A DNA stretch of 64,000 nucleotides from Sisyra terminalis (GCA_958496175.1 OY292277.1:50355050-50419049), one strand, 5' to 3'; shown: positions 35,241-48,566, counted from the stretch's first letter. Made by a program: numbers and translations. The notes: generated by a model not told the origin, from the letters alone.

Positions 35241-37970
35241 GGTAATTATGTTGTATCTTAATAATAAATTTCATAAAATTCGGTTGTTCCGTTATTTAAT
35301 TATGGGGTTTATTATTATGGGGTTATTGAGTTATAGGATCCATGATTCGTCACAAATTAGGATCTCTCCAAGGACTTATAAATCAGTGAAAAAATCACCA
35401 AATGTATTACAAAATATCAAAAGAGTGAAAAATAAATTTTGCAGTAATTGTTCGTTTTTTTAGATCACATTTAGATGACCATTTATTTTTACGTTCCTCC
35501 AGAAAAGAGAGGCAATTTTGAACAAAGTTTGCCTGGAAAAACCACAATTTTTAAAAACTAACAACTTAAAAAATTGAATATGGTAAAATACCAACAAAAC
35601 TATCAATGCAGTTTACAAAAGCTCATCGTCGGTAATGGCATTGCTGTTTATGTATTCAGTGCTTTACAATATTACGATTATGTTGCGTGCTTTTCAACTT
35701 AATCAACATAAATGCCCCAAATACATGAAACTAAGACATTACATTGATCGCAGTGAAGCTCTGTGCTTTTGCAACTGCAATGGCATTTAATTTTATTTGT
35801 GTTGCATCCGTGGAATACTGATGTTTTCTCAAGTTACCTTTATATCCAACGACAAGAAGAAAATCATTGACATACTCAGCCAAGCAAAAGTAACAGAAAT
35901 GAACATAAAACTTACAAAGAGAAGAAATTTTACCCATCTTTTCTCTCTAGAGCTTTTTTTTATGGGAATTGAAAACTGTGATTGTATTACGGCATTGCAT
36001 TGCAAAGGTATAAGTATAACAATTTTGAGAAAATTACAGTTAACATATATGAAAATTGAGTGCATATTTTTCTATTATTTCCCATTAAAAGTTTGGTGTA
36101 AAAGAAAACTATGCGTTTCTTATAAATTTATGCAACTTAATTAACTCTTAAAAGCGTTAATAAACTTTTAATCTAATAATAGCAATGGTTATAATATCAA
36201 CGCATTTCTTATTCATTAAAAATATAATCTTTTTCTGCTTATTTGGTAATCCCAAAAAAAATATTTTCGAATCGAGAATCTCCAGCTTTATTGTCGGTCG
36301 TCGGTAGCAAAAACCCACAATTTATTTAAAATCCAACCCTTTTAGTTCAAATCTTTTCCCATTACAGTTTAAAAAAAAAAGTAATTTTCCCTCTAATGAC
36401 TTTTCATACATATGCATAATTATTCGTGTGGGACACATTAACCTTGTTAAAATAAAACGAAATGAATAAAATTAATTTTCATTAATTAACTCAACACTCG
36501 ATTTAAATTTAACCCAAATAAAATTACGCACAACACACAAAATAACCCAAATAAAATTCCCATTTGATATAGCACTTTCCAACATGCATTCAATTTATGT
36601 GGCGCCCAATTGAGCAGAAGAGGGTTCGAAACTTGTGGCGATAACTTTACCATTGAAAAGGGCCCCGCAATGAATGGGACCTCACTGATATTTATATAAT
36701 AATAAATGTCACGAGTCGAGTGTAAAAGCAAAGATAAACCAAGACGACAAAAATCCACCAAGAATCTATCACAAACTCGCCGAATTTCCCCGTTTTATTA
36801 TTATGCCATATCGGGTGGTATGGGGATGAAAAAATCGTATATAAATATATATTTATATAAAAGGCCTCAAGCTGATGAAATCCACTTATCCCTGTACCGA
36901 ATTGTGTGATCTATTACAGGATTTTGCTTCGACTAAATATTTGAACAATCGACATTTGAGATATTTGTAGTCATTAGCTTTTTGATTGTTACATGAAAAA
37001 ACATGGGAATAAGTGAAAGAAAATAAGCCAGAGTTTTGTTTCTGCCATGTTCTCAAATTTCATGCCACTTTCGTTATTATTACGATCATTATTATTCTGA
37101 TGATAAACTTGAGGCTTTCTTCTCATGTATCTCCACACTAATATCCCAATTTAATCATTTTTTTTCTCCCTATTATTCGACCATAATCTCACATGAATAA
37201 CTTTCTTTTCAATATTTACATTTGGTTTTCATTTTATTTGATATCCATAAAGGTACACAAACCTTTAGTTATTAATATTGTCGGCACGTTATTAAATGCG
37301 GCAATATAATAGCCATATGGCTGTGTTTTAAATCGTTGGGAAATATGCATACATTATTATTAGAGACGAGCCCTTTTTGTAGTCGATTGAAACACCTAAA
37401 GTGGCTTATTTAAATTGATAGAGGAAGTGAATTTGGTTTTAAATAAAATATCAATAGTACGTCGTAAAAGGTTTGGTTTGGTCGGGAAAATTTTATGAAA
37501 ATATGGTCATAATAATGGTTGTAAAGAATGATTAATTACCTTCTCAAATATTGATATTTTTCAAATCAATTTTAATATTTGTTTGATTTAATTTTCGGTA
37601 AAAGATTAGTATAAAGTTTATGAATGAAAGTCGAAAGTTTTACGGTTTTTTCTGAGATCAAAAAGTCAAGATTTTTCTATTAGACTAAAAGCAATTTCCG
37701 ATGTACTATAAAAGACTATTTTAATGTTAAAAAAATCATGATAGAATCTTTCGGATAGGTAAATGAAAAAAAGAAATTTTATTAAAGAATTTCCATTCAA
37801 ATATTCTTGGCTTTTATTCTATTAAAAATGAATTTTGGACGGTTTTGGGTATTTTTTTTAAATTTAATCCAATAAAACTTTTAATGCCTTTTCAATTTCA
37901 ATTTTAAAGTCATGTTATTAAAAAAAAATTAAGTCAAATTTTCAATAAAATGTTTTACCTTTATAGATGA
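35241..37970. other. Unique block; GC-richer core at 36580-36900
   Basis: No gene or transposon is recognised. The 36580-36900 stretch stands out by composition (GTGGCGCCCAATTGAGC, GGGCCCCGCAATGAATGGG, CGGGTGGTATGGGGATG). Open frames there have no splice signals. A conserved enhancer or promoter region is a reasonable guess. Confidence 0.35.
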
Positions 37971-37971
37971 T

Positions 37972-39165
37972 AAAATTCAGATCTCAGTTTTTATTAAATA
38001 AGAAGATAATTCTGGTTGTTTTCAGGTTTATCATCTATAACTAGGACCTAGATCCTGATGGCCAATTTATATATATATTAAACTTATTCAAAAAAAAATA
38101 ATGATTTTTTTCTTCTTAAATATATCGAATATGGTTGGGAATGACAGAAAAACAATCCTGTGAAAGTTTAAGCTCTTAATATTAAAATTAAGAGCTGCTG
38201 CATCGCCAATTTCGATTTTCCATTGAAATAACATGGGAACAATATTCTCTTGCACTTTGGAATTTTATAGCTCACGTTGGTGATAATATTCCGAAATGAC
38301 CGAGGTATATTCTTGTAGAAAATTGAACGATCTACAAAAAAGGTCTCTTACAAGTTTTTTTATATTTATTTTTTCAAAAGGTATTCGAGGTCTAAGTTGA
38401 AAAATTTTATTATTTTTTTCACTTTTTTGACGCAACCACCAATTTTATGAGAAAATTTTATAGAACATTGTTTGTAAAGCACATTTTTTTTTTATAACTT
38501 ATCTCTATAAAAGAAGTTTTTGATATTTTTGACAGGTCCTAGGTTATTTGCATTAAACTGAAAATTCCCTGAATTATTATAATTTTCAACATAATTTTTT
38601 TTTATTCCAATTAAATACTTAGCACCTGCGAAAAATATCAAAAACTTTTATAAAGATAAGTTTTAGAAAAAAAAGTGCTCTACAAAAATGTCCGATAAAA
38701 TTGATGGTTGTGTCAAAAATTTGATAAAATTTTAAAATTCCTCTTTAGTTCAACTTTGACCTCAAATAACTTTTGAAGGAATAAATATATCAAAAACTTG
38801 TACAAGTCCTTTTTTGTAGATCGTTCAATTTTCTACAAGAATATACCTTAGTCATTCCGAAATTTTGTCACCAACGTAAGCTATAAAATTCAAAAGTGCA
38901 ATAGAATATTGTTCCCATTATATTTAAATTGAATATCGAAATTTGCGATGCGGCACCTCTTAATATTAATATTAAGAGCTTAAACTTTGACAGGATTTTT
39001 TTTGTCATTTCCAACAATATTTTCGATATAATTAAGAAAAAAATATCATCATTTTTTTTTTTTGAATCAGTCTTATATATATAAAAAAGAAATCTATTAT
39101 GGAAAATGGTTTTTACATTAAAACCGATTTTAAGCAACCTGAATTGTCTTCTTATGTAGTACCTT
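37972..39165. repeat. Third copy of the 12.7-kb repeat, split
   Basis: Left part: GATAAAATTCAGATCTCAG, AAATAAGAAGATAATTC at 37975-38020. Right part, inverse: AAACCGATTTTAAGCAACC, TGAATTGTCTTCTTAT at 39120-39157. The hammerhead-bearing core is missing; foldback element F3 sits between the two parts. Confidence 0.75.
38078..39075. mobile_element. Foldback element, family F3
   Basis: A near-palindrome of about 1 kb. The right end is TTTGAATCAGTCTTA; the left end is the decayed AAACTTATTCAAAAAAA. Mirrored blocks: CTGTGAAAGTTTAAGCTC at 38158 against GAGCTTAAACTTTGACAGG at 38977; CTACAAAAAAGGTCTC at 38333 against CTTTTTTGTAGATCG at 38810. It lies in a TA-rich target, so the duplication cannot be read. 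It is the sister of the complete copy at 47561-48566. Confidence 0.87.
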
Positions 39166-39918
39166 TAGTAACTAGGGTTTACCTTAAAAAATGGAACTTT
39201 TCCGAAGATTTTTTTGGCTCATCAGTAAGCAATTGTTTAAGAGTGCTATAGCAAAATAAAAATGCAAGTAAATTTAAAAAAAAAAATTGAGGAAAACTCA
39301 AAATTTTTAGTAGATTTATATAATATTTCAGGGACCAACTAATGATTTTTTTGTTCACAAATTGTGGATTTATTAGAAAGATTGAACCTTTCCATGAATG
39401 AATGCATCACGAAATTATTTCAGTGACCTTCACGACTGGCCTTATTCCAGCTTACTTTGTTGACTAATTTTTTAAGTACATTTTCGATTTACGCTTTTAA
39501 GGTTCCTTAGTGTAAACTTTGATTTTATACTTCAAGACATCAATTTTTTTTTCTCTATTTAAATTTACTGAGCAAAAAAATTGCATTGAGTTTTGTTTGC
39601 AAAATGAAACATTAAGGATGCTACAGCATCCTTAAATAGTTTAATAGTTTGACGGGATTAATCTCAGTTTCTTGGTAACCAACTAACCGATGTATTTCGG
39701 TTGATTATGTCATTTTTCAAAACAATGCCCAAAAGAGTGAAAATTGTATTGGCTGCATGAATTATTGCACCTTCTTATTGGAATCAAATGTCGTTATAAA
39801 TTTTTGGAAACAAAAATTTGTTGAACATTAAACAGCGATGTTGGCTATTGACTTTAACGGTGGCTCTTTTCATATTTTCAAAAAAAAAACAATAGTTCAA
39901 TGGTACTACAGTACTCAA

Positions 39919-40164
39919 CAAGGGCGGATTTAAGGGGGGGGTATTTTTGTGTACTGTGGAGATTCCATCACAGTACATACTTAGAAGCAAATAAAATTAT
40001 TAGAGTTGTTAAAATATATGAATAAAATAACAGAAAGAACATTAGTGAAACTTTAGTCTCTTTCTGTCTGGAATTGCGATTTTTTTTCGTTGTGTCCCTT
40101 TCATACACTTGCAAATGAAAGATGATATTGTGCCCCTCCAAAAATACTCCTGAATCCGCCTTTG
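39919..40164. mobile_element. hAT-like MITE, 246 bp
   Basis: Ends CAAGGGCGGATTTAAGGGG and CCTGAATCCGCCTTTG are inverted. Flanks GTACTCAA (39911-39918) and GTACTTAA (40165-40172) form an 8-bp duplication with one mismatch. GGGCGGAT-type termini and 8-bp targets are usual for hAT non-autonomous elements. No coding frame. Confidence 0.85.
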
Positions 40165-40689
40165 GTACTTAAAATTATAACAAACAGTTACTCTTTGTAG
40201 ATGCATCAATTTTTCAAATTTTAAATTTTGTTTGTTTATTATAAATAAGTCCATGAACTGAAACCTCTTGAACATGTGGTGCAGTTTTAAGCCCAATGGG
40301 CTGAAAATTATTTGGCCAAAAATGAACTTTTTACCGGAAAATTCTCTTTTCCAATGAAGCATATTTTCTTCTTTGGAATTGATGGATGTTTTTGCCCATT
40401 CTATAGTAACAATACTTTCGGGAATGCAACATGACATCAACAAGAAGTGGCATCAAGTTGTTTTATCCACCAACGATCCAATTTCACGAAATCGCTTCAC
40501 AAATTGAGGTGGACCCATTTTTTTTTCAACCAAATTTCCACGTTAATTTCTCACAATTTGGGTAAAACTCTCACCACTTTGGAAGTAACTTTCCAATATT
40601 TTCCAATTTTATTGAAGCGTAAAGTGACCCTTGTCGTAAACGTTAAAGTTTTAACTAAATTTCTGACATCTCACAAATGTCGTTATACA

Positions 40690-41098
40690 ACTTGAACTCA
40701 AGATAACAGGTAGTACAAAGTAAACATTTTGATATGGGTGTTAAGGAGATACATATATCTCCATATATAACCAAAAATTGTATTCGTTTAAATATACATT
40801 TTTATTGTCTATGCAATTGTGTCATTTAAACGAAAAATTATTAAGATTTTTGGCATTAAATCGTGGTGGAAAAAAGTCAAAGATTTATCTTGTAATTTTC
40901 TGTGGTAGTTCAAAGTAAAAATTTTAATAAGGTTGTTAAGAAGATCCATATACCTTCATATATAACCAAAAATTTTATTTGTTAAAGTATACATTTTTAT
41001 TGTCTATGCAATTGTGTCATTTAAACGACAAATTATTAAGATTTTTGGCATTAAATCGTGGTGGATATAAGTCAAAGATTTATCTTATAATTTTCTAT
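40690..41098. repeat. Tandem duplication, ~195-bp unit
   Basis: Both units hold TTTTATTGTCTATGCAATTG, TGTCATTTAAACGA, TTAAGATTTTTGGCATTAAA, TCGTGGTGGA and GTCAAAGATTTATCTT. The anchors AACCAAAAATT are at about 40769 and 40963. Confidence 0.92.
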
Positions 41099-41694
41099 AA
41101 AAATAAATCCCCCATTGAATCAGTATAATGAAAACAAATTGCCTTAATTGCCGTGAATTCAAATATTAATACAATGCTCCAATTATAAAAGATTCAAAGA
41201 GTTAATTGAACTATTTTCTCATTATTCTCTCTAAAGTCCATTCCGGTTTTGTTTGGAAAAATGAAAGCTCACTATTTATCTACTAATGAAAATTACGTGC
41301 AAGTCTTGATTCTATCAAATTAACTTCGCTGAAAAACACGAATGGACGCCAAAAGGAAAACAAAGAATAAGAGAGAAAAAAAAAGTCCTTTGATATTTAC
41401 TTTAAAAAGTCAATTCAGTAAGGAAAAGATAGATCTGTTTTTCTTTGAGCTTGTTAGCAAATCGGTCGGCAGGTTTGCACTGTGTACCTCTATCTATTTA
41501 GTTTTCTCATAAAACAACGTTTAAAACAAAATTTCTTGTACGTAGAAATAATTGAGCCGGAAGAACGAATTCCACCCTTTTCAATTGGTTTAATTTCTTA
41601 ATAATATTCTTTTATTTGGTTCTATTCCTTAAAAAGTTTACCTCCTAAATTTTTACTTGTTTCAAAAAGTAATTACTTATCAAAATAAGATTTT
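41099..41694. other. AT-rich spacer, no gene seen
   Basis: Nothing recognised; composition varies, with a GC-richer patch at 41320-41500. Confidence 0.35.
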
Positions 41695-41930
41695 TTCTGT
41701 ATACTGTGTTTACAATATATAGAATATATTGCGGTCCAATTTATGCAGTATAATTTAATATAATAATATATAAAAATCATACCATAAACATAATTTTGAA
41801 CAGAAGGTAAAAAAAAAATATTCGTGACGTATTGCCCAGATACGTATTTCGATTGCCAAGCAATCTTCATCAGTGGTCATCAAGTAGTTTGGATCACTCC
41901 GTAACTGCTTTGTGATGATTCACCACAGAT
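41695..41930 (-). repeat. Hammerhead repeat family H5, single arm
   Basis: One arm of the palindrome family seen complete at 60110. It includes TTTACAATATATAGAATAT, GCGGTCCAATTTATG, TTGAACAGAAG, CGTGACGTATTGCCCAG and TTTGGATCACTCCGTAACTG. The opposite arm is missing. Confidence 0.8.
41838..41877 (-). ncRNA. Hammerhead-like ribozyme motif, H5
   Basis: On the minus strand: CTGATGA (41867-41873), one A, a six-pair hairpin GATTGC-TTG-GCAATC, then GAAAT. Downstream, ACGTAT and ATACGT can pair as another stem and are followed by C, giving a GTC triplet where cleavage could occur. Confidence 0.5.
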
Positions 41931-42820
41931 ATTTTTTCGGTTTTAATATGTAAAAGGAGTGGAAAATCCTGCAGAACTAAATTAACTTGATATTGATTTA
42001 AAAAATGACTTCTTTTTTAAGATTACACATTGTTAATTATAGCACGTTCCGTTAAAATATCTCTTCACTATTTAAAATCGCTATTGACTTTGCCTGTTGA
42101 AAATTAAAACGAATTTTTTGTTCATTAAATTATTGGAAAATGAGGAGTGAAAATACAAACAATTGTTAACGGATAACGGGAGAGAACACACAGAAGAAAA
42201 TTAGTTACTTCGTTTTATGAGCGAAAAAAAAACTTACTTCATTAATTTCAAGACACCTTTCACGTAAAAGATAATAATGAAACGGTGGAAGGTTGGCGTA
42301 AAGAATTGAAAGACGGCTCGACGAAAAACAGGGGTGTGTATAAAAACAGGAACGAGGGGGATGATGGGAAACGGTGGTGGACGGGCAGATATGTAGAATA
42401 TGACATAGACGAGTGTTGAAGAAGGGTTGGGAATACATTGGGATCGTTGGTAAGAGATACCGATTATATTCCAATTGAAATTTTATGAACGACGATAAAA
42501 TTTCTAGAGCGGGACCGACTAGCACGGGGATAATGTTCATGTTACTTGATAACATTCGAATTGCTGTGTTTTACAAGAGCGAGACTACTTGTATAATCGA
42601 GCCAGATGAAATGAAATTTTATAAAAAGGGAACATGGATTGGTACATTGTACACTATTAATTAAAAAAAAAAAAAAAGAAGGAAAAATTGATTTTCATAC
42701 CTTCTTTCTATATTCGCTGCTAATATTCTTAATTAACCATTTTGTAAACTTTTTGTATATTTCAATTTTAACTTAAATCAGGCGAAGTTATTAAAGTTTA
42801 AATTATGGCACTGATAAGAC
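41931..42820. other. Unique block, GC-richer at 42240-42560
   Basis: No repeats. A 116-codon minus-strand frame at 42205-42555 spans the GC-richer part but has no domain, low-complexity Pro/His/Tyr-rich content and no splice context. I do not call it a gene. Confidence 0.35.
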
Positions 42821-43619
42821 TAAAATTGCCCAAATTTTTTTTTTGTCCCATCGTGAAATTTTGTTGGAAATACCAAAAAAAAAAATTCTCTGAAAGTTTA
42901 AGCCCTTAATATTAATTTTAAGTCCTCGACCAAGACGTGTAAAGATTTCCCATTGAAAATACACGGAAACTCTGATTTTTTATTTTTAAATTTCTATATC
43001 TCAGCGGCATTTCATGGGATCGCTTTTTCCGAAGATGGTTTTTTCTCAGAATTAAACGCTCTACAAAAGTGCCCATTGCGACAAAGTCGTAACTCACACC
43101 GGTGAGGTAGTACGGGCCACTGAACCTGATTTTTCCATAAAATTAGCGTTTTTTTTTGCATTTATCTCGTAAATAACAAGAGCTACGGAAAAATTATAAA
43201 TGAAAAACTTGTAGAGTATTTGATTTCCTACAAAAAAGGTCCTGTAGACCAAATCGCGAAGATCAATATTAAACGAGATATTAAGCCTTGAATTTTATGG
43301 AAAAATCAGGTTCAGTGGCCCGTACTACCTCACCGGTGTGAGTTACGCTTTTGTCGCAATGGGCACTTTTGTAGAGCGTTTAGTTCTGAGAAAAAACCAT
43401 CTTCGGTAAAAGCGATCCCATGAAATGCCGCTGAGATATAGAAATTTAAAAATAAAAAATCAGAGTTTCCGTGTATTTTCAATGGGAAATCTTTACACGT
43501 CTTGGTCGAGGACTTAAAATTAATATTAAGGGCTCAAACTTTCAGGGATTTTTTTTTTTGATATTTCCAACAAAATTTCACGATGACCAAAAAAAAAAGT
43601 CAAAAAAAAAATCACCCTA
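42821..43619. mobile_element. Foldback element, family F2, long arms
   Basis: The arms mirror each other almost perfectly: CACACCGGTGAGGTAGTACG at 43096 against CGTACTACCTCACCGGTGTG at 43321, GTCCTCGACCAAGACGTG at 42922 against CACGTCTTGGTCGAGGAC at about 43496, and GGGCCACTGAACCTG against CAGGTTCAGTGGCCC. It ends AAAAATCACCCTA; the left terminus is decayed. No coding frame. Confidence 0.9.
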
Positions 43620-45344
43620 AATTAGTTACCAATGAAAATCATGCATGTCTTTAGTACTTAATTAAAAAAATTAAGAAACTTTTACATATTGTATTTTTAT
43701 CAAGAACCTATCGACAAATTATGCAATTTTCTAAAGACAAGTGTCTTTCGGAAACCTAATTAATCATTTTTGAATAAAATCCGAGCTTTAATTTCTTAAA
43801 AATCTTTCAATGATTTAAAATTACAATTTTACGATTCCTTGAGCTAATACTTGATGGGATTTTTTTTTAACGATTGTATGAAATTTTGGCTTGGTATTGA
43901 CGTAAGTTACGAATAATATTTCAAGCAAAATGGAAAAAAATATTAGTTGTGCTTAATAATAAGTTTAATTATTGTCTCTTATTTGCATATGGTTTTGATT
44001 AAAAAATTTAAATTTACACCCGATTTTTTTAAATATGGCTTAAAAAAAGTAATTAATCAAAATAATTTTCTCCTCGTATTAATTAAAATTAAAAGCTTTT
44101 CAACATCAAAAATTTTATTCTCTCACATTAACTTTCACTCGAACATTATAATTATAGAAACTTCAAATAAAAATTACCCCTTTTATTTGTATTATATATA
44201 TATATATATAGACGTCTAGCAAGTGGTCCAAAATGAAAAGGCACCGCCACCGCCACTTGGCAAATGCAATGAAAACAAGGACACATTTTTAATGAAAGAG
44301 AATTGAAATTAAAGAGCAGTTAGGGGGTGCAAAGGATGGGCATGACAGATACAGGTACCACAATCCCTCTTTAATTAGGTCACATGGACTGGAGCTTTTC
44401 GAGCTTTTATATAATATCCATACTTTTTGTGTAAATAATGCAGAGAGTCCAGCTTGGCTTTTGGCTATCTGGGGAATTGATCAACGGCCACATAGTTCCG
44501 CTAAAATAATTTTAGTACATAATCAAGGGAAAAGTTTTTTACACAGAATCCAAAGAATTTTTCGGGTGATTTTCAAATATGTTAATATAATTAAAATTGG
44601 CTATTTTACCTTCAAACTAATTTCAACTTGTCAAAACAACAAAATTTCAGAGAAATTATTTCCACGTACTCATTGTAACGTTCACGAAAACAAAATTACC
44701 AACTAATTTGCGGGAAATTTATCGCGAAACAAGGATGACATATTCTTGCCGAAATTTAATTGGGTTTTTTGTAAATTTCTAATTTGTAAATTCAAGTCGA
44801 CTCCAGAACTTTCAACAAAATCACCCAGATGGAAAGTGGTTGGTGTAAAAGAATGTTCATAATGGACTAAAAATGGGAATTAATTTTTTTTCTTTAATTT
44901 ATGCTTAAATAAAGGGGTTGACGTAAAACTTTGGTTTTTTACGGCTTCATTAAAGTTTTACGATTGACGGATTGATTGAATCGGAAAATTATGTTTATTT
45001 AATGGGTGAAGTTTTGCAAAGTATTCAAAGTTGGTTAAGGTGTTGAAAAAATTAATATGATGGTTTTTACGATCGCAATGAAACTTACTATTTGCAACTT
45101 TTATTATACTTTTTGCTGGCATAAAACTACATAATTTTTCCACTTTAAAATTATTTATATTGACATTGAGTATCCTACTGTAAATAATATATTTTTCTTT
45201 ACGATTCAAGTGAATCTTTGATCTTAATTCCCTAATAAACTTTGCTTTCTGAAATATTTTTAATTGATAACATTTTAGTTTATGATTTAAGTACTAGAAT
45301 TTTTAATATTTAGTCTACTTTTATGTTACTCTATCTTAATATAA
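43620..45344. other. Unique block with GC-richer patch 44215-44470
   Basis: A (TA)n tract at about 44195-44210 leads into a less AT-rich stretch with GGCACCGCCACCGCCACTTG and a TATA-like TTTTATATAATATCC at about 44405. No transcript or coding exon can be supported. Confidence 0.35.
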
Positions 45345-46140
45345 TAATAGGTCTGCCACAAAGTTCTGTCCGTTTTTGGAATAAAATAAAATACAAATTT
45401 TTCTTACATGCCAAATAACTTCAATTAAAATAATAATTGCCAACATTATCAATGACTTTTTGCCAGCATGATGGTAATTTATATATCACATTTTGGGAAA
45501 ATATTTCATCTTTTGATTGGAAAAATTCAACCAGTGTTTGATTGAAATCATCTTGATTTTTGGACCGTTAAACATGCAAAAGCAAGTGGTAACTGGAGGG
45601 CACTATGTCCTGGAAATATAGTGAAGGTGATAGAATTTCCCAGTGTAGTTTTGCAATTTTTTGGCGAGTCCCCAAAACACCTAGTGGCCTGGCATCATCA
45701 TGATGTAATAAAAAGTTCTTCTTTTTGAATATTGCCAGCCCTTTTTTGGACTGCTATCTTTCAGTTATCCAGTAATACTTCTGCAAATTGAGCTTTTCGC
45801 TGGGTTTTCAAAGCTCTTATTGTCCTTTTGCCATCCTCGAATGTCCCACCGAATATATTCAGCATTTTCTTATTCAAAGTTAAATTTAGATTAAAAGTGG
45901 CAGGGATAAGTTTTCAAGGTCCACATTATTTTCTTTTCCATACAAAGTTGTCGTAAGTAATCCACTTTTCACCTCCGGTTATTGTGTGGGTCCAAATTCT
46001 TCCAATTTTGAATATTTCCACACCAATACTTTTATCAGAATTTGGTCTAAAATAGTTTACTCAGCTTTATTAAGTTTTTCTGCGATCTTCAATGTTATTA
46101 GGAAAGGATCTTACACTAATAAGGTCCAAAAAACATCATT
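45345..46140 (-). pseudogene. Mariner (DD34D) transposase relic
   Basis: Minus-strand translation gives TGGEKWITY (the TGDEKW block with the first catalytic Asp replaced by Gly, near 45975), then HHDDARPLGVLG (second Asp), LHWEILSPSL and IVPSSYHLLLH. The third catalytic Asp of PSDYHL is replaced by Ser. Thirty-four residues separate the second Asp from that position, as in mariner. The C-terminal EIFSQNVIYKLPSCWQKVI matches the family's end. Several stops. The left end near 45352 (GGTCTGCCACAAAGTTC) may be the terminal repeat; no partner is seen. Confidence 0.82.
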
Positions 46141-46239
46141 GTCATAGCAATGGACAGAAATTTCCGGAAGACCTAATATATTGATGGATATCATGACTAC
46201 TGTACTATGATTCGCTGTGTCCTTAAAAAAATCATTGCA

Positions 46240-46620
46240 GCACCCCAATTTTTATTTCAAGTTTCTATTGGTCAGGCTTCTGATGTAAATGTCATCCAAA
46301 TAATCCAAGATGGTTTTTAGACTTGACAGGCTAGTCGCACAATACGGGAGAGGCAATCTTTTCTCCCTTTATTTTTTCGAGATACTTTTCCAAGTTGCCA
46401 TGGCTCTTTAATTGACTCCCATGTTACCAGCACTTTGATTTTCTTCAGATGTTTAGCGGGGGAGGGGGGAGTTCAGGATGTCCAGGGTGGTACCTTGGTG
46501 GTCGAATTTCCAGTTTTCTTTGATTATTGTGGTATAAAGACGCCTTTCCATTCTTGTTCTTTAATCCTTCATTTCTTCAAAGATACACCCAGACATATCC
46601 ATGCAGATGAGGTTTGCTAA
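46240..46620 (-). repeat. LINE-derived dispersed repeat
   Basis: It shares ordered phrases with 50880-51340: TTTCAAGTTTCTATTGG against TCTAGTTTCAATAGG, CAGGCTTCTGATGTAAATG against AAGCCTCTGATATAAATC and GAGGCAATCTTTTCTCCC against GAGGCAATTTTCTCTTCCC. No frame remains. Confidence 0.5.
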
Positions 46621-47560
46621 TACGTCGGAAATCCCTCAATGATCCTTAATCATTTTCAAAGAAAATTTTATTAAAATTCAGGCGAAAGTTTTGTTCAAAA
46701 ATCGACGAAGTTTGGACCCAATATCGTTATTAATCATCCCAAAAAAAAATCCCGAAGTGGAAACTTATTTACCTCCTAAAATTAATGTCCTCAAACAATA
46801 CATATTTTAGCTGCACAAATACAACAACCTGTTTGCATAGAATAAAAGTAGTAATTTTTTTTTGAAATGTAAAAAAACGCATTTCAATTCAACTTGCCTA
46901 TTTTTTTTTCAAGGTGGTGCAAAAATAAATTGGCTGGCTTTAATTTTTTATCCAATGATTATTTTTAGTGCACAAAATAATCAAATTGCACGAAGATATT
47001 TGTTTTCCATGGTAATTTGTAACCATTAAAGGTATTACAGGTTGTTAATGTATTTATTTTACATCGTTTTAACTAAATAAATTGTGTTGATGGCAAAAAA
47101 AAAGAACGAAAAAAATCCAAAGTTAAATGCAATTTAGATGCAATCGGGGACATTTTTTTTATTGCTTGTATTCTCTTTAGTTTTAGTTCTATATTTTAAG
47201 TAATAGTTTTAGTCCAAAAAAACGATTTAGAATTTTTTTTATGAAAATCATTATTACTAAATAAATACTTAAGGGATTTCTATAATTTAAAAAATCACTT
47301 TTGTAACGAGAAATCTATGGTCATTATGGTCGTTTTTTTGTTACAAATGCAACTGGTTGCATTGAAATATAAAAATGCAACTAATCCTCAACTTTTATAA
47401 ATTTAAATGCATTGAAATTGTGTATAAAAGTTCCCTTTGGTTTAAAATAGCACAAACTTTAAGTCAATATATTTCAATTCAATTCAATATATTCCAAAAT
47501 TACATACATTAGATTGACAAATGATTTAATACCATTGAGGTGGCTATATTACCTATACAT
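46621..47560. other. AT-rich block, first half of a duplication
   Basis: From about 47010 on it is paralogous to the DNA after 48567: TGTTACAAATGCAACTGG, TTGCATTGA and CTATGGTCATTATGG recur near 48900. The offset minus the F3 element is about 548 bp. No gene. Confidence 0.55.
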
Positions 47561-48566
47561 TAGACTGATTCAAAAAAAATGATGTTTTTTTTTTTCTTAT
47601 TTATATCGAAAATATTGTTGGGAATGACAAAAAAAAATCCTGTGAAAGTTTAAGCTTTTAATATTAAGAGGTGCCACATCGCAAATTTTGATTTTTCATT
47701 TAAATAACATGGGAACAATATTCTCTTGCACTTTGGAATTTTATAGCTCACGTTGTTGACAATATTTCGTAATGACCAAGGTATATTTTTGTAGAAAATT
47801 GAACGATCTATAAAAAGGTCTCTGACAAGTTTTTGATATATTTATTCCTTCAAAAGTTATTCGAGGTCAAAGTTGAACTAAAGAGAAATTTTAATATTTT
47901 TTCAATTTTTTGACGCAACCATATATTTAATGAGAAAATTTTATAGGATATTTTTTGTAGAGCACTTTTTTCCTATAACTTATCTCTATAAAAGTTTTTG
48001 ATAGTTTTCACGGCTCCTAAGTTATTCAATTAAAATTAAAAAATTAATTTTTATGTTGAAAATAAAATGATTCAGGGAATTTTCAGTTTAATGCAAATAA
48101 CTTAGGACCTGTAAAAAATATCAAAAACTTTTATAAAAATAATTGATAGATAAAAAAGTGTTCTACAAAAATGTTCTATAAAATTTTCTCATAAAATTGA
48201 TGGTTGCGTCAAAAAATTGAAAAAATATTAAAATTTCTCTTTAGTTCAACTTTGACCTCGAATAACTTTTGAAGAAATAAATATATCAAAAACTTGTACG
48301 AAGACCTTTTTTGTAGATCGTTTAATTTTCTAGAAGAATATACCTTGGTCATTCCGAAATATTGTTACCAACGTAAGCTTTAAAACTCCAAAATGCAAGA
48401 GAATATTGTTCCCATTTTATTTAAATGGAAAATCGAAATTTGCGATGCGGCACCTCTTAATATTGATATTAAGAGCTTAAACTTTCACAGGATTTTTTTT
48501 TGTCATTCCCAACAACATTTTCGATATAATTAAGAAAAAAAATCACTTTTTTTTTTAATCAGTCTA
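47561..48566. mobile_element. Foldback element, family F3, complete
   Basis: Ends TAGACTGATTCAAAAAAAATG and TTTTTTTTTAATCAGTCTA are inverted; CTATACAT flanks both (47553-47560 and 48567-48574). The arms mirror through CTGTGAAAGTTTAAGC (47641) and GCTTAAACTTTCACAGG (48475), ACATGGGAACAATATTC, TTCGAGGTCAAAGTTGAAC and CCTTTTTTGTAGATCG (48305). About 1006 bp, no coding frame. Confidence 0.93.

Noticed and set aside
35797..36144. 115-codon plus-strand frame overlapping minus-strand frames
   Set aside because: AT-rich content with no motif; frames on both strands are equally long, as expected by chance.
40042..40443. 133-codon minus-strand frame
   Set aside because: It runs through the hAT MITE end at 40164 and has no domain.
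42205..42555. 116-codon minus-strand open frame in a GC-richer patch
   Set aside because: No domain, biased Pro/His/Tyr content, no splice signals or homology that I recognise; it looks like a by-product of composition.
44395..44420. TATA-like sequence as a promoter
   Set aside because: TATA-like strings are expected by chance in DNA this AT-rich, and no exon follows.
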